This document shows positions 1-6,524 of a stretch of DNA of 18,774 bases, piece by piece; the first letter of the stretch is position 1, and every line of letters starts with the position of its first letter. The notes below the pieces were generated by a model. That model ran no database searches and had not been told where the DNA came from. It saw only the letters and a program-made list of their open reading frames with translations. Made by a program: the position numbers and the translations under genes. The DNA is from RGDT01 sp964630925 (GTDB taxonomy: Bacteria > Planctomycetota > Planctomycetia > Gemmatales > Gemmataceae): assembly GCA_964630925.1 (NCBI GenBank), contig CAZVZK010000184.1, forward strand, positions 1 to 18,774, written 5' to 3'.

Positions 1-1028
1 GCGGGCCGCGGCGTCTCGGCGGGCGGCGGCTGGAGGGCCGGGGGCTGGGCCTTGGCCGGCACGGGCAGCGGCGCCTGCACGACGGCGACGGGCTGGGCGG
101 GCGGCACCGCCTGGACGCGGATCGCCGGGGCCGGCGTGCGCGGCTTGAGCGCGAACAGGCTCGTGAAGCGCCCCAGGAACGTCGGCGTCGGCTCGAGCTG
201 GGCGACACTGAGCTGCACGCCGCGGGGCGTCACCACGCAGCCGGGGTAGGCCGGCTGGGCGAACCCCACCGGCGCCGACGCCACCACGGGCCGCGCCGCC
301 GGCTCGATCGGCGTGGGGCGCGTCTGGATGCGGACGTAGGAGTTGGCCGGGACCGCGGCCGGGACACGCGGCGGGGGCGGCGCCGGCAGCACCAGCGCGC
401 CCGGGCCCGTCGGCAGCTCGCGCGGCTCGGCCTTCGGCCCCTCGGCCCTCGGCCCCTCGGCGCGGGCCTGCACGACGGCGGGCGTCGGCTTGACCACGTC
501 GAGGTAGCTCTCCACTCGGGTGATGCCCGGCAGGTTGCGCAGGCAGCGGCTGGCGGCGTGACGCTCGTCGAGCGAGGCGGCGGTGCCGTGCAGCTCGATG
601 ATGCCGTCCTCGGCGGAGACGACCTCGACCTTGGCGGCGCCGGCGCCCAGACGCTCCCGGATGAGGGCGATGGCGGCCAGCCGCAGGGCGGCCGCGTCGC
701 GCTCGGACCCGACGGGCAGCTCGAGCATGATGCGGTCGCGCACGGGCGCCGTGGTCGCCTGGCGGGCCAGCCGCAGGGCGAGCTTGCGTGTCGCCTCGTC
801 GGCCACCTTGCCCCGGACCTCGATGCCGTCGTCGTCGGCGTGCGCCACCAGGCCCAGCCCGAACACCCTCGGGTCGGACATCCAGGCGTGCTCGACCTTC
901 CGGGCCTCGCGTAGCTCGGCCCTGGCGGCGGCGGCGACGCCGGCGTCGGCGGCGGCGGGGGCGGGCAGCAGGCCGAGGGCGCAGGCGGCGAGCCCGGCGG
1001 CGGCTGCCTGGCGCAGGCGACGGATCAT
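1..1028 (-). CDS. Exported double-BON-domain protein with proline-rich tail (C-terminus cut by window edge)
   Basis: The reading frame is open from the ATG at 1028 to the left edge (342 codons, no stop), so the protein is partial at its C-terminus. GGAGG lies 8 nt before this ATG, which favours it over an in-frame ATG at 1043. Residues 1-27 form an Ala/Leu-rich signal peptide. Residues about 48-103 and 108-180 resemble two BON domains (bacterial OsmY and nodulation), each with the alternating strand-helix pattern, for example DGIEVRGKV at 68-75 and DGIIELHGTA at 141-150. BON domains in OsmY-like proteins are thought to bind membranes or large ligands in the periplasm. From residue 181 the chain becomes Pro/Ala/Val-rich and probably disordered. 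It lies 63 nt downstream of the lipoprotein gene on the same strand and may be co-transcribed with it. The family call is fairly good; the biological role is unknown. Confidence 0.75.
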   Translation of the reverse strand, partial: MIRRLRQAAAAGLAACALGLLPAPAAADAGVAAAARAELREARKVEHAWMSDPRVFGLGLVAHADDDGIEVRGKVADEATRKLALRLARQATTAPVRDRIMLELPVGSERDAAALRLAAIALIRERLGAGAAKVEVVSAEDGIIELHGTAASLDERHAASRCLRNLPGITRVESYLDVVKPTPAVVQARAEGPRAEGPKAEPRELPTGPGALVLPAPPPPRVPAAVPANSYVRIQTRPTPIEPAARPVVASAPVGFAQPAYPGCVVTPRGVQLSVAQLEPTPTFLGRFTSLFALKPRTPAPAIRVQAVPPAQPVAVVQAPLPVPAKAQPPALQPPPAETPRP

Positions 1029-1091
1029 GGGACGGACCTCCATGCGAAATCTTGGAAAAGAGCGGGCGAGGGCGAGGGCGCCGGGCGTCGC

Positions 1092-1655
1092 TCAATAGCC
1101 GGCCAGATCCTTTGTGACGGAGCGCTGGGCGTCGGGGGAGGGCCCGGCGCACTGGTGGAGGTGGTCGAGGTCCATGTAGATGACCTGCACGCGCGGGCGC
1201 TTGCAGCGGTAGGGGAAGGGGTACTGGCTCTCGATGGTCTCGTCGTAGTAGATGGTCACCTTCCAGTGGCAGTGGTGCAGCTGCGCCATCCCCACCACCG
1301 GGAAGAACCGCGGCGGGTCGATCTTGTCCACCAGCAATTCCGGCACGATCACGATGTTGTCCCGGTGCTCCTCGTAGAAGTAGGGCACGCCGCGCGTCAC
1401 CTTCGGCCAGGCACGCAGGACGCGGGCGTCATCCGGGGCGTCCTCGCACATCGGCGGCGGCGATCCGGGCAGGATGGGCGGCAGGATGGGCGTGCGGAAG
1501 TCGTTCTTGTGGCAGTACTTCTCTTCCATGCGCTCGGTGACCCACGGGGGCACCGGCACGGGCGTGAAGAGGCCCGCCGACAGGGGGTAACAGCCGCCGA
1601 GCAGGGCCGGCGCGCCCAGGGCCGCCGTCAGCAGCAGGAGGCGCAGCTTCATCAT
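1092..1655 (-). CDS. Small secreted lipoprotein of unknown function, His/Cys/Pro-rich
   Basis: The product is 187 aa. I chose the tandem ATGATG at 1655/1652 because a Leu-rich signal peptide with lipobox ALLGGC (Cys22) follows at once and a purine-rich GAGGGG lies 7 nt upstream. The open frame extends to 1727, but that extension has no signal character. The mature part has a proline-rich stretch (residues about 31-70), several cysteines (48, 70, 129, 151, 169) and the His-rich motif LHHCHW (126-131). Such residues could bind metal or form disulfides, which is inference. I recognise no named family; planctomycete genomes carry many orphan lipoproteins of this size. The gene precedes the BON-domain gene by 63 nt on the same strand, so both may act at the envelope. 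No convincing promoter was found directly upstream, and the RNA-gene terminator at 1815-1848 separates it from transcription coming from further right. Confidence 0.7.
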   Translation of the reverse strand: MMKLRLLLLTAALGAPALLGGCYPLSAGLFTPVPVPPWVTERMEEKYCHKNDFRTPILPPILPGSPPPMCEDAPDDARVLRAWPKVTRGVPYFYEEHRDNIVIVPELLVDKIDPPRFFPVVGMAQLHHCHWKVTIYYDETIESQYPFPYRCKRPRVQVIYMDLDHLHQCAGPSPDAQRSVTKDLAGY

Positions 1656-1802
1656 GTCCTCACCCCTCGGGCAATGCGACGGCCGGCCGGCGCGTCCGCG
1701 CCACTCCGTGCCGCTCGTGTGTGTCATTGTGAGGAGTTATCGGGATGCCGACGGAGCCGGCTTTAACGGAATGGCAGGATGTGCGGCCTGAAGCGGGGGG
1801 CC

Positions 1803-1848
1803 GGGGAAAAAGAGGGAGGCCCCGGCGAGCCTTCTCGCCGGGGCCTCC
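1803..1848 (-). terminator. Strong rho-independent terminator, leftward
   Basis: A perfect 15-bp GC-rich stem (1815-1829 pairing with 1834-1848) closes a 4-nt loop. Read on the minus strand it is followed by CTCTTTTT (1814-1807), a U-tract. The U-tract is only on this side, so it terminates leftward transcripts. No protein gene on the minus strand ends just before it, which points to the RNA gene at about 1800-2047. Confidence 0.88.
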
Positions 1849-1891
1849 TAGGAACCAAGGGCTGCGTCCGACGCATCCCGTCGGCCACGTC

Positions 1892-1924
1892 TCAACGCAG
1901 CCTCACCTGGGATTTACAACTCAA
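1892..1924 (-). other. Ten-codon mini-ORF with extended Shine-Dalgarno inside the RNA gene
   Basis: Within the RNA transcript, AAAAGGAGGTGGTCC (1939-1925) is complementary to about 14 nt of the usual 16S rRNA 3' end, with one G-U pair. It lies 6 nt before a TTG codon at 1924. From there the frame reads L/M-SCKSQVRLR and stops with TGA at 1892. The same SD can fold on itself (AAGGA with TCCTT), so access by the ribosome could be controlled. The motif could be a translated leader peptide, or it could pair with 16S rRNA without translation. Coding is not shown by the sequence alone. Confidence 0.35.
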
Positions 1925-2050
1925 GGACCACCTCCTTTTGCTAGAGCCTCCCGTGTCGGCCGGCGAACCAGGTCTGCCAGCCGAGACGGCTTCTAGCCAG
2001 CCTCCCCACGTTAGGGCGGCACCCAGTGCCCGCTTGCCCTGGATGTCAGA

Positions 2051-2080
2051 ATAGTACCCGCCCATCCCTCCCCCCGTCAA
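2051..2080 (-). promoter_or_regulatory. Sigma70-type promoter of the RNA gene
   Basis: On the minus strand TTGACG (2080-2075) is followed after 18 nt by TACTAT (2056-2051). The predicted start is near 2044-2047. It fires leftward, divergent from the rad52-like gene promoter about 55 bp away. Confidence 0.75.
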
Positions 2081-2134
2081 GGGCCCGGGCGCGCCATTCC
2101 GCCCCGATCCCCCCGACCTTTCCGCCTGCTGCTC

Positions 2135-2163
2135 TTGTGCCGGATCATGATATTCCGTACACT
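2135..2163 (+). promoter_or_regulatory. Sigma70-type promoter of the Rad52-like gene
   Basis: TTGTGC (2135-2140), 17-nt spacer, TACACT (2158-2163). The expected start is near 2170, giving a leader of about 24 nt before the ATG at 2194, with GGAGGG in between. Confidence 0.65.
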
Positions 2164-2193
2164 AAATCTCGGACAAGACGGGAGGGAGAAATC

Positions 2194-3018
2194 ATGACCA
2201 GGGGCGAGACGAAAGGGGACGCGGATGTCGGCGCGCTGACGCGGAGGTTGGCGGCGGCGTTCGACGTGACGGAGGTGCGCTGGAAGCCGCAGACGGTGAG
2301 CGGCAACCGGGCGCTGGTGGTGGCGTTCGTGGACGCGCGCGTGATCATGGACCGCCTGGACGACGTGGTCGGCGCGGAGAGCTGGCAGGACCACTACGAG
2401 TGCCTGCCCGACGGCGCGGTCGTGTGCCGGCTGCGCGTCAAGCTGGGTGACCGTTGGATCACAAAGGAGGACGTGGGCGGCCAGAGCGAGCAGCCCGACG
2501 AGGGCGACCGCCGCAAGGCGGCGTTCAGTGACGCCCTGAAGCGCGCGGCGGTCAAGTTCGGCATCGGACGCTACCTGTACCGCCTGAAGCCGCAGTGGGT
2601 GGACTACGACCCGCAGAAGAGGCAGATCGTCGGCACGCCGCGCCTGCCGGCGTCCGCCGCGTCCGCCAGGCCCGAGGAGAAGAAGCCGGCCAAGGCGGCG
2701 CCCGCGGCGGCGCCCGCGGCGAAGGCCGCCCCGGCGGAGGCGACGAAGGCGCCGCCCCCGGCCACGGCGCCGGCGACGAAGGGGCTGCCGCAGACGGGCG
2801 AGGAGCTGCACCGCCGGCTGACGGAGAAGGACAAGAAACTGGCCGGCGAGGGGCTGTGCAAGGAGGGCGACCTGGTGAAGCACGTCGTGGCGGCCGGCGT
2901 GCAGAAGGGCCTGGAGAAGGACCTGGCGTCGTGGGCCGGGCCGGCCATCCAGCTCGCCATCGACGAGGTGCGCGCGTTCGAGGCCCGGCACAAGGGGGCC
3001 GTCGTCAAGGCCGCGTGA
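2194..3018 (+). CDS. Rad52/Rad22-family single-strand annealing protein
   Basis: The product is 274 aa. Residues about 14-135 match the Rad52/Rad22 annealing fold: an N-terminal helix, the pattern VRWKP (28-32), a beta segment with DARVIMDRLDDVVG (47-60) and ESW, and the family hallmark DRRKAAFSDALKRAAVKFGI (105-124) followed by GRYLY. Proteins of this family anneal complementary ssDNA and promote RecA-independent recombination; bacterial relatives include DdrA and phage annealing proteins. An Ala/Lys/Pro linker (about 152-198) leads to a helical C-terminal segment (200-274) of unknown role. The start at 2194 has GGAGGG upstream and follows a good promoter; an in-frame extension to 2026 overlaps that promoter and the RNA gene's promoter and is rejected. 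The gene stands alone with no phage neighbours, so a chromosomal repair role is likely. Its 3' end overlaps the convergent TlpA-like gene by 14 bp. Confidence 0.88.
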   Translation: MTRGETKGDADVGALTRRLAAAFDVTEVRWKPQTVSGNRALVVAFVDARVIMDRLDDVVGAESWQDHYECLPDGAVVCRLRVKLGDRWITKEDVGGQSEQPDEGDRRKAAFSDALKRAAVKFGIGRYLYRLKPQWVDYDPQKRQIVGTPRLPASAASARPEEKKPAKAAPAAAPAAKAAPAEATKAPPPATAPATKGLPQTGEELHRRLTEKDKKLAGEGLCKEGDLVKHVVAAGVQKGLEKDLASWAGPAIQLAIDEVRAFEARHKGAVVKAA

Positions 3019-3565
3019 GGCCCACTTTGGCGGGCGCGGGAGCGGACCCCTCGGCGAGGAGCTGGCCGATCGCCGACTCCAGCGTCGAGGGGGACACCTC
3101 GCCGACGCGGCGGAAACGCACCTTGCCTGCCTGGTCGATCAGGATGATGGTCGGCAGCCCGTCGATGCGCCACGCGGAGCAGATGGCCGCGCCGGGGCCG
3201 TCCCAGATCGACGGCCAGGCGTGGGTGGAGCGATACTGGGTGCCGCGCATCTTGTGCGGGTCGGGGTCGGCGTTCACGCCGACGAGGGCGAACGGGGCGT
3301 TGGCGAACTTCGCCACCAGCTCGTTCTCGTGGGGGAACATGCGCTTGCACGGCGGGCAGGTCGACGACCAGAAGGAGAGCATGACGACCTTGCCGCGGTG
3401 GGCGGCGAGGCCGACGGGGCGCCCGTCGGCGTCGGTGCCCTCCGTGGGGAGGGCGTCCTCGCCGGGCGGCAGGCGCATCGGGCTGTTGGCGGTGAACGGC
3501 CAGGTGCAGCCGAGCGGAAGCGCCAGGCCGGCCAGCATCCAGGCGCGTCGGGTCGTCTTGCCCAT
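3005..3565 (-). CDS. TlpA/ResA-like thiol-disulfide oxidoreductase, membrane-anchored or exported
   Basis: The product is 186 aa. Residues 1-20 carry a twin-Arg TTRRAWML and a hydrophobic stretch ending in LPLGC (Cys20), which suggests Tat export and possibly lipidation; the lipobox is imperfect. The thioredoxin fold follows, with FWSSTCPPC (redox Cys70 and Cys73) after the first strand, the strand FALVGVNADPD (92-102), and the cis-proline loop GLPTI (Pro138). This is the layout of TlpA/ResA proteins, which reduce disulfides outside the cytoplasm, often for cytochrome c maturation. The acidic NADPD segment may be involved in partner choice. The ATG at 3565 was chosen for the signal peptide and for GGAGAGG just upstream; the frame extends to 3889 without signal character. 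The gene diverges from the alpha/beta hydrolase across 103 bp and overlaps the end of the Rad52-like gene. No cytochrome genes are adjacent, so the substrate is unknown. Confidence 0.85.
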   Translation of the reverse strand: MGKTTRRAWMLAGLALPLGCTWPFTANSPMRLPPGEDALPTEGTDADGRPVGLAAHRGKVVMLSFWSSTCPPCKRMFPHENELVAKFANAPFALVGVNADPDPHKMRGTQYRSTHAWPSIWDGPGAAICSAWRIDGLPTIILIDQAGKVRFRRVGEVSPSTLESAIGQLLAEGSAPAPAKVGLTRP

Positions 3566-3599
3566 GTTCCCTCTCCGCATGTGGTCCGAGGGGAGGCGG

Positions 3600-3633
3600 C
3601 CCCCGTGGCCGGGCATATAACACCCCACGGGGG
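3600..3633 (+). promoter_or_regulatory. Divergent promoter region with 9-bp inverted repeat
   Basis: CCCCCGTGG (3600-3608) and its exact complement CCACGGGGG (3625-3633) flank a 16-nt spacer that holds CATATAAC, the only AT-rich -10-like stretch between the TlpA-like and hydrolase genes. It reads TATAAC rightward and TATATG leftward. The -35 hexamers are poor on both strands. The repeat could be an operator or a hairpin at the hydrolase 5' end. Confidence 0.4.
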
Positions 3634-3668
3634 ACGAATCATCCCCATTCCCCCGGAGGGCCAGGATC

Positions 3669-4433
3669 ATGCTCGTCGCGGCCGATGTGGGCCAGGGGCC
3701 CGTGGTGGTGTTGCTGCACGCCTTCCCGCTGTCGCGGGCGATGTGGAGGCCGCAGGTCGAGGCGTTACGGGACCTGTACCGCGTGATCACGCCGGACCTG
3801 CCCGGCTTCGGAGACAGCCCGCTCGGGCCGCCGAGCATCGAGGGCTTCGCCGACACCGTGGCCGCCCTGCTCGACGACAAGGACGTCAACGAGCCGGTGA
3901 GCGTGGCCGGGCTGTCGATGGGCGGCTACGTGGCGATGGCGTTCGCCCGCAAGCACGGGCACCGTCTCGCGTCGCTGATCCTGTGCGACACGAAGGCCGG
4001 GCCGGACGACGCGGCCATGAAGCTCTTCCGCGACAAGCTCATCGCGCAGGCGAAATCCGGCGACGTGGCCGGCATCGTCGAGGCACAGCTGCCGAAGCTG
4101 CTGGGGCCACGGGCGCACGCGGAGAATCCGGAGCTGGTGGAGACGATCCGCGAGCTGGGATCGGCGCAGAGCCCGGAGGGCGTGGCGGCGGCGCTGGCCG
4201 CGCTGCGTGACAGGCCGGACGCGCTGCCGGGGCTGAAGGCGGTGCGTGTGCCCACGCTGGTGGTCGTGGGGCAGGACGACGTGATCACGCCGCCGGACCT
4301 GGCGCGGGAGATGGTGGCGGCGGTGCCGGGGGCGCGGCTGGCGGTGATCGAGAAGGCCGGGCACCTGGCGAACGTGGAGGAGGTGGGGGCGTTCAACGAC
4401 GTGCTGCTGGGCTTCCTGGCCGGCGTGGCGTGA
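3669..4433 (+). CDS. Alpha/beta-hydrolase (BioH / enol-lactonase-like)
   Basis: The product is 254 aa, a usual length for the family. The oxyanion-hole motif HAFP is at 17-20, DLPGFGDS at 43-50, the nucleophile elbow GLSMG at 81-85 (Ser83), the acid in GQDD (Asp203 or 204), and the catalytic His in KAGHLANVE (His232). A complete triad is therefore present. The cap region (about 115-175) is short and helical. The closest general resemblance is to 3-oxoadipate enol-lactonase, BioH and haloperoxidase-like esterases, but the substrate cannot be read from sequence. GGAGGG lies 8 nt before the ATG. There is no signal peptide, so it is cytoplasmic. It is divergent from the TlpA-like gene and convergent with the protease gene, and no pathway partners are adjacent. 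Confidence 0.87.
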   Translation: MLVAADVGQGPVVVLLHAFPLSRAMWRPQVEALRDLYRVITPDLPGFGDSPLGPPSIEGFADTVAALLDDKDVNEPVSVAGLSMGGYVAMAFARKHGHRLASLILCDTKAGPDDAAMKLFRDKLIAQAKSGDVAGIVEAQLPKLLGPRAHAENPELVETIRELGSAQSPEGVAAALAALRDRPDALPGLKAVRVPTLVVVGQDDVITPPDLAREMVAAVPGARLAVIEKAGHLANVEEVGAFNDVLLGFLAGVA

Positions 4434-4553
4434 CGGCACCTGTTCGCCCGACACCCATCTCAATCCACCGCGCGCCGGGCCGCGCCTCGGCGGTCACCGC
4501 CACGCCAGACGTCACGCGGCAGGTCACCGACGATCAAGGAGGAGGCAGGAATG

Positions 4554-4590
4554 CAGGCAGGCCGAAGACACTGCGCCTTCGGCCTGCCTG
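4554..4590. terminator. Intergenic hairpin between convergent genes, probable bidirectional terminator
   Basis: A perfect 14-bp stem (4554-4567 with 4577-4590) encloses a 9-nt loop, between the hydrolase end (4433) and the protease end (4645). Neither side has a clear U-tract, so it may work as a weak terminator or a 3' mRNA stabiliser for both transcripts. Confidence 0.5.
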
Positions 4591-4607
4591 GTCCTGCCCT
4601 TGGTGTT

Positions 4608-4633
4608 ATCCGTGCGGATCCGTGAAATCCGTG
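4608..4633 (+). repeat. Three short ATCCGTG repeats
   Basis: ATCCGTG occurs at 4608-4614, 4618-4624 and 4627-4633, a period of 9-10 nt, about one helical turn. Motifs of this kind recur in intergenic DNA of various environmental bacteria as I remember it; a role is unknown. Confidence 0.4.
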
Positions 4634-4644
4634 GTGGCCTCCGC

Positions 4645-6456
4645 TCACTTCTTCTCGGCCGCCTTGGCGACAATACGCTTCACGTCGTCGGCCGGCAGCA
4701 CGAAGGTCGAGATACGCAGCGCCCGTGACACCGTCACGCCGACCACCCGTCCCGACGTGTCCACCACCGGGCCGCCGCAGTCGGCGGGGTTGAGGTAGGC
4801 GTCCGTCGGCAGCACCTTGCCGAAGCCGAAGCGGCGCTCGCTGAACGGGCCGCCCCCCCAGCGGTCGTAGGGCAGGCCGCCGGCGGGGAGGGCCGGGGCG
4901 GCGCCGAGGGTGGTTTCGAACTTCTCCTCCTTGCCGTTGCGCTCGATCAACACCGGCACCTTGTCGCCGACCTTGTACTTGTCGAGGGCGGCCCGCAGGG
5001 CGGCGAGGTCCTTGACGACGTGGTCGCCCAGCTTCTTGACGATGTCGCCGGCCTTCAGGCCGGCCTTGTCGGCGGGGCTGCCCGCCGCCACGTTGTTCAA
5101 CTTGGCGCCATTCTCCACGTCATCGACGCCGACGCCCAGGAACGGGCGGCCGCCCTTCGGCGCCGGCCCCGTGGGCCGCTCGGCCAGGGCGAACTTGCGC
5201 GGCTCCGACGTGACGGTGCCCAGCGTGATCGGCTCGCCCTTCTCGCCGACGGCGGCGATCAGCCGGCCCTGCTCGGGGATGCCCTCACGCCACAGGGCCG
5301 GCTTGAGGCCCTTGGCCTGGACGCGCAGGACGGCGAGGTCGCCCTCCTTGTCCTCGCCGAGCTTCTCGGCGTCGAGGGTGCGGCCGTCGGAGAGCCTGAC
5401 GGTGATCTTGCCCTTGAGCTGGGTGGCCTTGGTGACCAGCAGGCCGTCCGGGCCGACGACGGTGGCGAGGGCGCAGGCCTTGCCGTCGCTGAAGACGCGG
5501 GCCACGCATTCGGCGTGCGGCTGGGTGGCCTCGCGGAACGCCGCCTTGACGCTCTCGTGCAGGCGCTCGTTGGGGCCGACGCGGACGGGCGGACGCTCCT
5601 TGCCCTTGACCGGGGGGGCGGCCTTGGCCGCCTTCTGCGGCGGCGCGGCGCACCCCTCCTCGTCCCCGTCGAGGCTCGACTTGCCCTTCTCCTTCTTCTC
5701 GTCCTTCTTCTCGTCCTTGCCCTTCTTGCCCTTGCCCTTGCCGAAGGGGGAGCCGCCCCAGTCCTCGCCGGCGAGCATGCGCTTCCAGTTGTCGCGGTAC
5801 ACGTCCACGGGGACGTGGACGTTGTAGTTGTTGGCGGTGCGGCTGTTCTGGCCGATGACCTCGCCGTCGAGGTTGAAGATCGGGCCGCCGGAGTCGCCCC
5901 CCATCATGGGGCAGTCGGTGACGATGGTGGTGGCCGACAGCGAGACGATGCGTCCGACGCGGACGGGCGGCTTCATGCCCTTGCTGAACGAGATGGGGAA
6001 GCCCATGGTGACGACCCACTGCCCGACCTTCAGCTCGCTGGACTTGCCCATCGGGGTGAAGGGGAACTCGCCCTTGTCGGTGATCTTCGCCATGCCGGCG
6101 TCAACGCCGGCCCAGTTGCCGAGGGTCTTGCCCTTGGCACGCTTGCCGTCGGGGAAGATGAAGGTGGCGTCGCGGCCGGACTTGCCGCCGACGTGGGCGA
6201 CGGTGAGGGCCATGCCCTCCTTGCTGACGATGACGGCGCTGCCGCCGCCGAAGCCGACCACGGAGGGCATGACGCGCTTGATGGTCCACTGGACGCGCTC
6301 CTCCAGCCTGCGGAGGTCGGCGAGGGACTTCGGTGTGCCCATCGTGAAGCGTTCGGACGGGCGTGTGGGGTCGTCCTGGCGCGTGGGCGGCCCGGCCGCC
6401 TGCACGGCGATGACGAGGAGGGGGATCAGGCAGAGGCCGGCCAGCAGTCGCCGCAT
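4645..6456 (-). CDS. Exported HtrA-like protein: active trypsin domain plus degenerate second protease domain with inserted PDZ
   Basis: The product is 603 aa. A signal peptide covers residues 1-21. The first chymotrypsin-fold domain (about 50-230) has a full triad: LTVAHVG (His88), GVDAGMAKI (Asp119) and GGDSGGP (Ser189). A Lys/Glu/Gly-rich linker (about 235-290) follows. A second protease-like domain starts near 300: GDLAVLRV keeps Asp373, but the His position reads VTKATQL (Thr345) and the Ser motif reads NPADCGGPVVD (Cys560 in place of Ser). A PDZ domain (about 436-520, with FLGVGVDD and SPADKAGLKAGDIV) sits between these halves rather than at the end. HtrA family members cut misfolded envelope proteins; here one domain is probably catalytic and the other a binding or regulatory pseudoprotease. 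The ATG at 6456 is chosen for the signal peptide. It lies 68 nt after the kinase gene on the same strand, so both may be co-transcribed. Confidence 0.85.
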   Translation of the reverse strand: MRRLLAGLCLIPLLVIAVQAAGPPTRQDDPTRPSERFTMGTPKSLADLRRLEERVQWTIKRVMPSVVGFGGGSAVIVSKEGMALTVAHVGGKSGRDATFIFPDGKRAKGKTLGNWAGVDAGMAKITDKGEFPFTPMGKSSELKVGQWVVTMGFPISFSKGMKPPVRVGRIVSLSATTIVTDCPMMGGDSGGPIFNLDGEVIGQNSRTANNYNVHVPVDVYRDNWKRMLAGEDWGGSPFGKGKGKKGKDEKKDEKKEKGKSSLDGDEEGCAAPPQKAAKAAPPVKGKERPPVRVGPNERLHESVKAAFREATQPHAECVARVFSDGKACALATVVGPDGLLVTKATQLKGKITVRLSDGRTLDAEKLGEDKEGDLAVLRVQAKGLKPALWREGIPEQGRLIAAVGEKGEPITLGTVTSEPRKFALAERPTGPAPKGGRPFLGVGVDDVENGAKLNNVAAGSPADKAGLKAGDIVKKLGDHVVKDLAALRAALDKYKVGDKVPVLIERNGKEEKFETTLGAAPALPAGGLPYDRWGGGPFSERRFGFGKVLPTDAYLNPADCGGPVVDTSGRVVGVTVSRALRISTFVLPADDVKRIVAKAAEKK

Positions 6457-6524
6457 GGGTGCGTGCTCCTCGGGCGTCGAAGGATGAGGGATGGTATCCA
6501 TTGAACCCGAACGGGGGCGAATCG

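Larger units (their letters stand above)
1800..2047 (-). ncRNA. Candidate structured non-coding RNA gene, unrecognised family
   Basis: A sigma70-like promoter (2051-2080) and an intrinsic terminator (1807-1848) bracket about 245 nt on the minus strand that contain no convincing protein gene. Several helices can be drawn. Helix 1 pairs 2036-2040 with 2013-2017 and stacks 2026-2030 on 2018-2022 with a 3-nt loop. Helix 2 pairs 1992-1997 with 1940-1945 and encloses smaller hairpins, including CTGG-TTCG-CCGG. A small hairpin forms AAGGA/TCCTT around GGTGG (about 1938-1924). Helix 3 pairs 1895-1902 with 1860-1867 and continues as 1879-1884 with 1868-1873. The terminator closes the 3' end. It does not show the signatures I know for tmRNA, RNase P RNA or the SRP Alu/S domains. 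A 6S-like RNA cannot be excluded but the classic long closing stem is not evident. The function is unknown; see the separate entry on the embedded Shine-Dalgarno motif and mini-ORF. Confidence 0.72.

Noticed and set aside
558..1098. Plus-strand ORFs opposite the BON-domain gene
   Set aside because: They are Arg/Ala/Ser-rich shadow frames of a well-supported minus-strand gene with a signal peptide and SD.
1800..2047. Known RNA identities for the RNA gene: tmRNA, RNase P, SRP
   Set aside because: Too short for tmRNA or RNase P and lacking a tag-peptide frame; no SRP conserved loops seen. A 6S-like RNA is left open but not claimed.
1892..2080. 62-codon minus-strand ORF across the RNA gene
   Set aside because: Its ATG lies within the -35 region of the RNA promoter, upstream of the predicted transcript start; composition is not protein-like and the region folds strongly.
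5020..6504. 494-codon plus-strand ORF opposite the protease
   Set aside because: Its Ala/Gly/Leu/Asp-rich composition is typical of a high-GC antisense frame; the minus strand has clear catalytic motifs.
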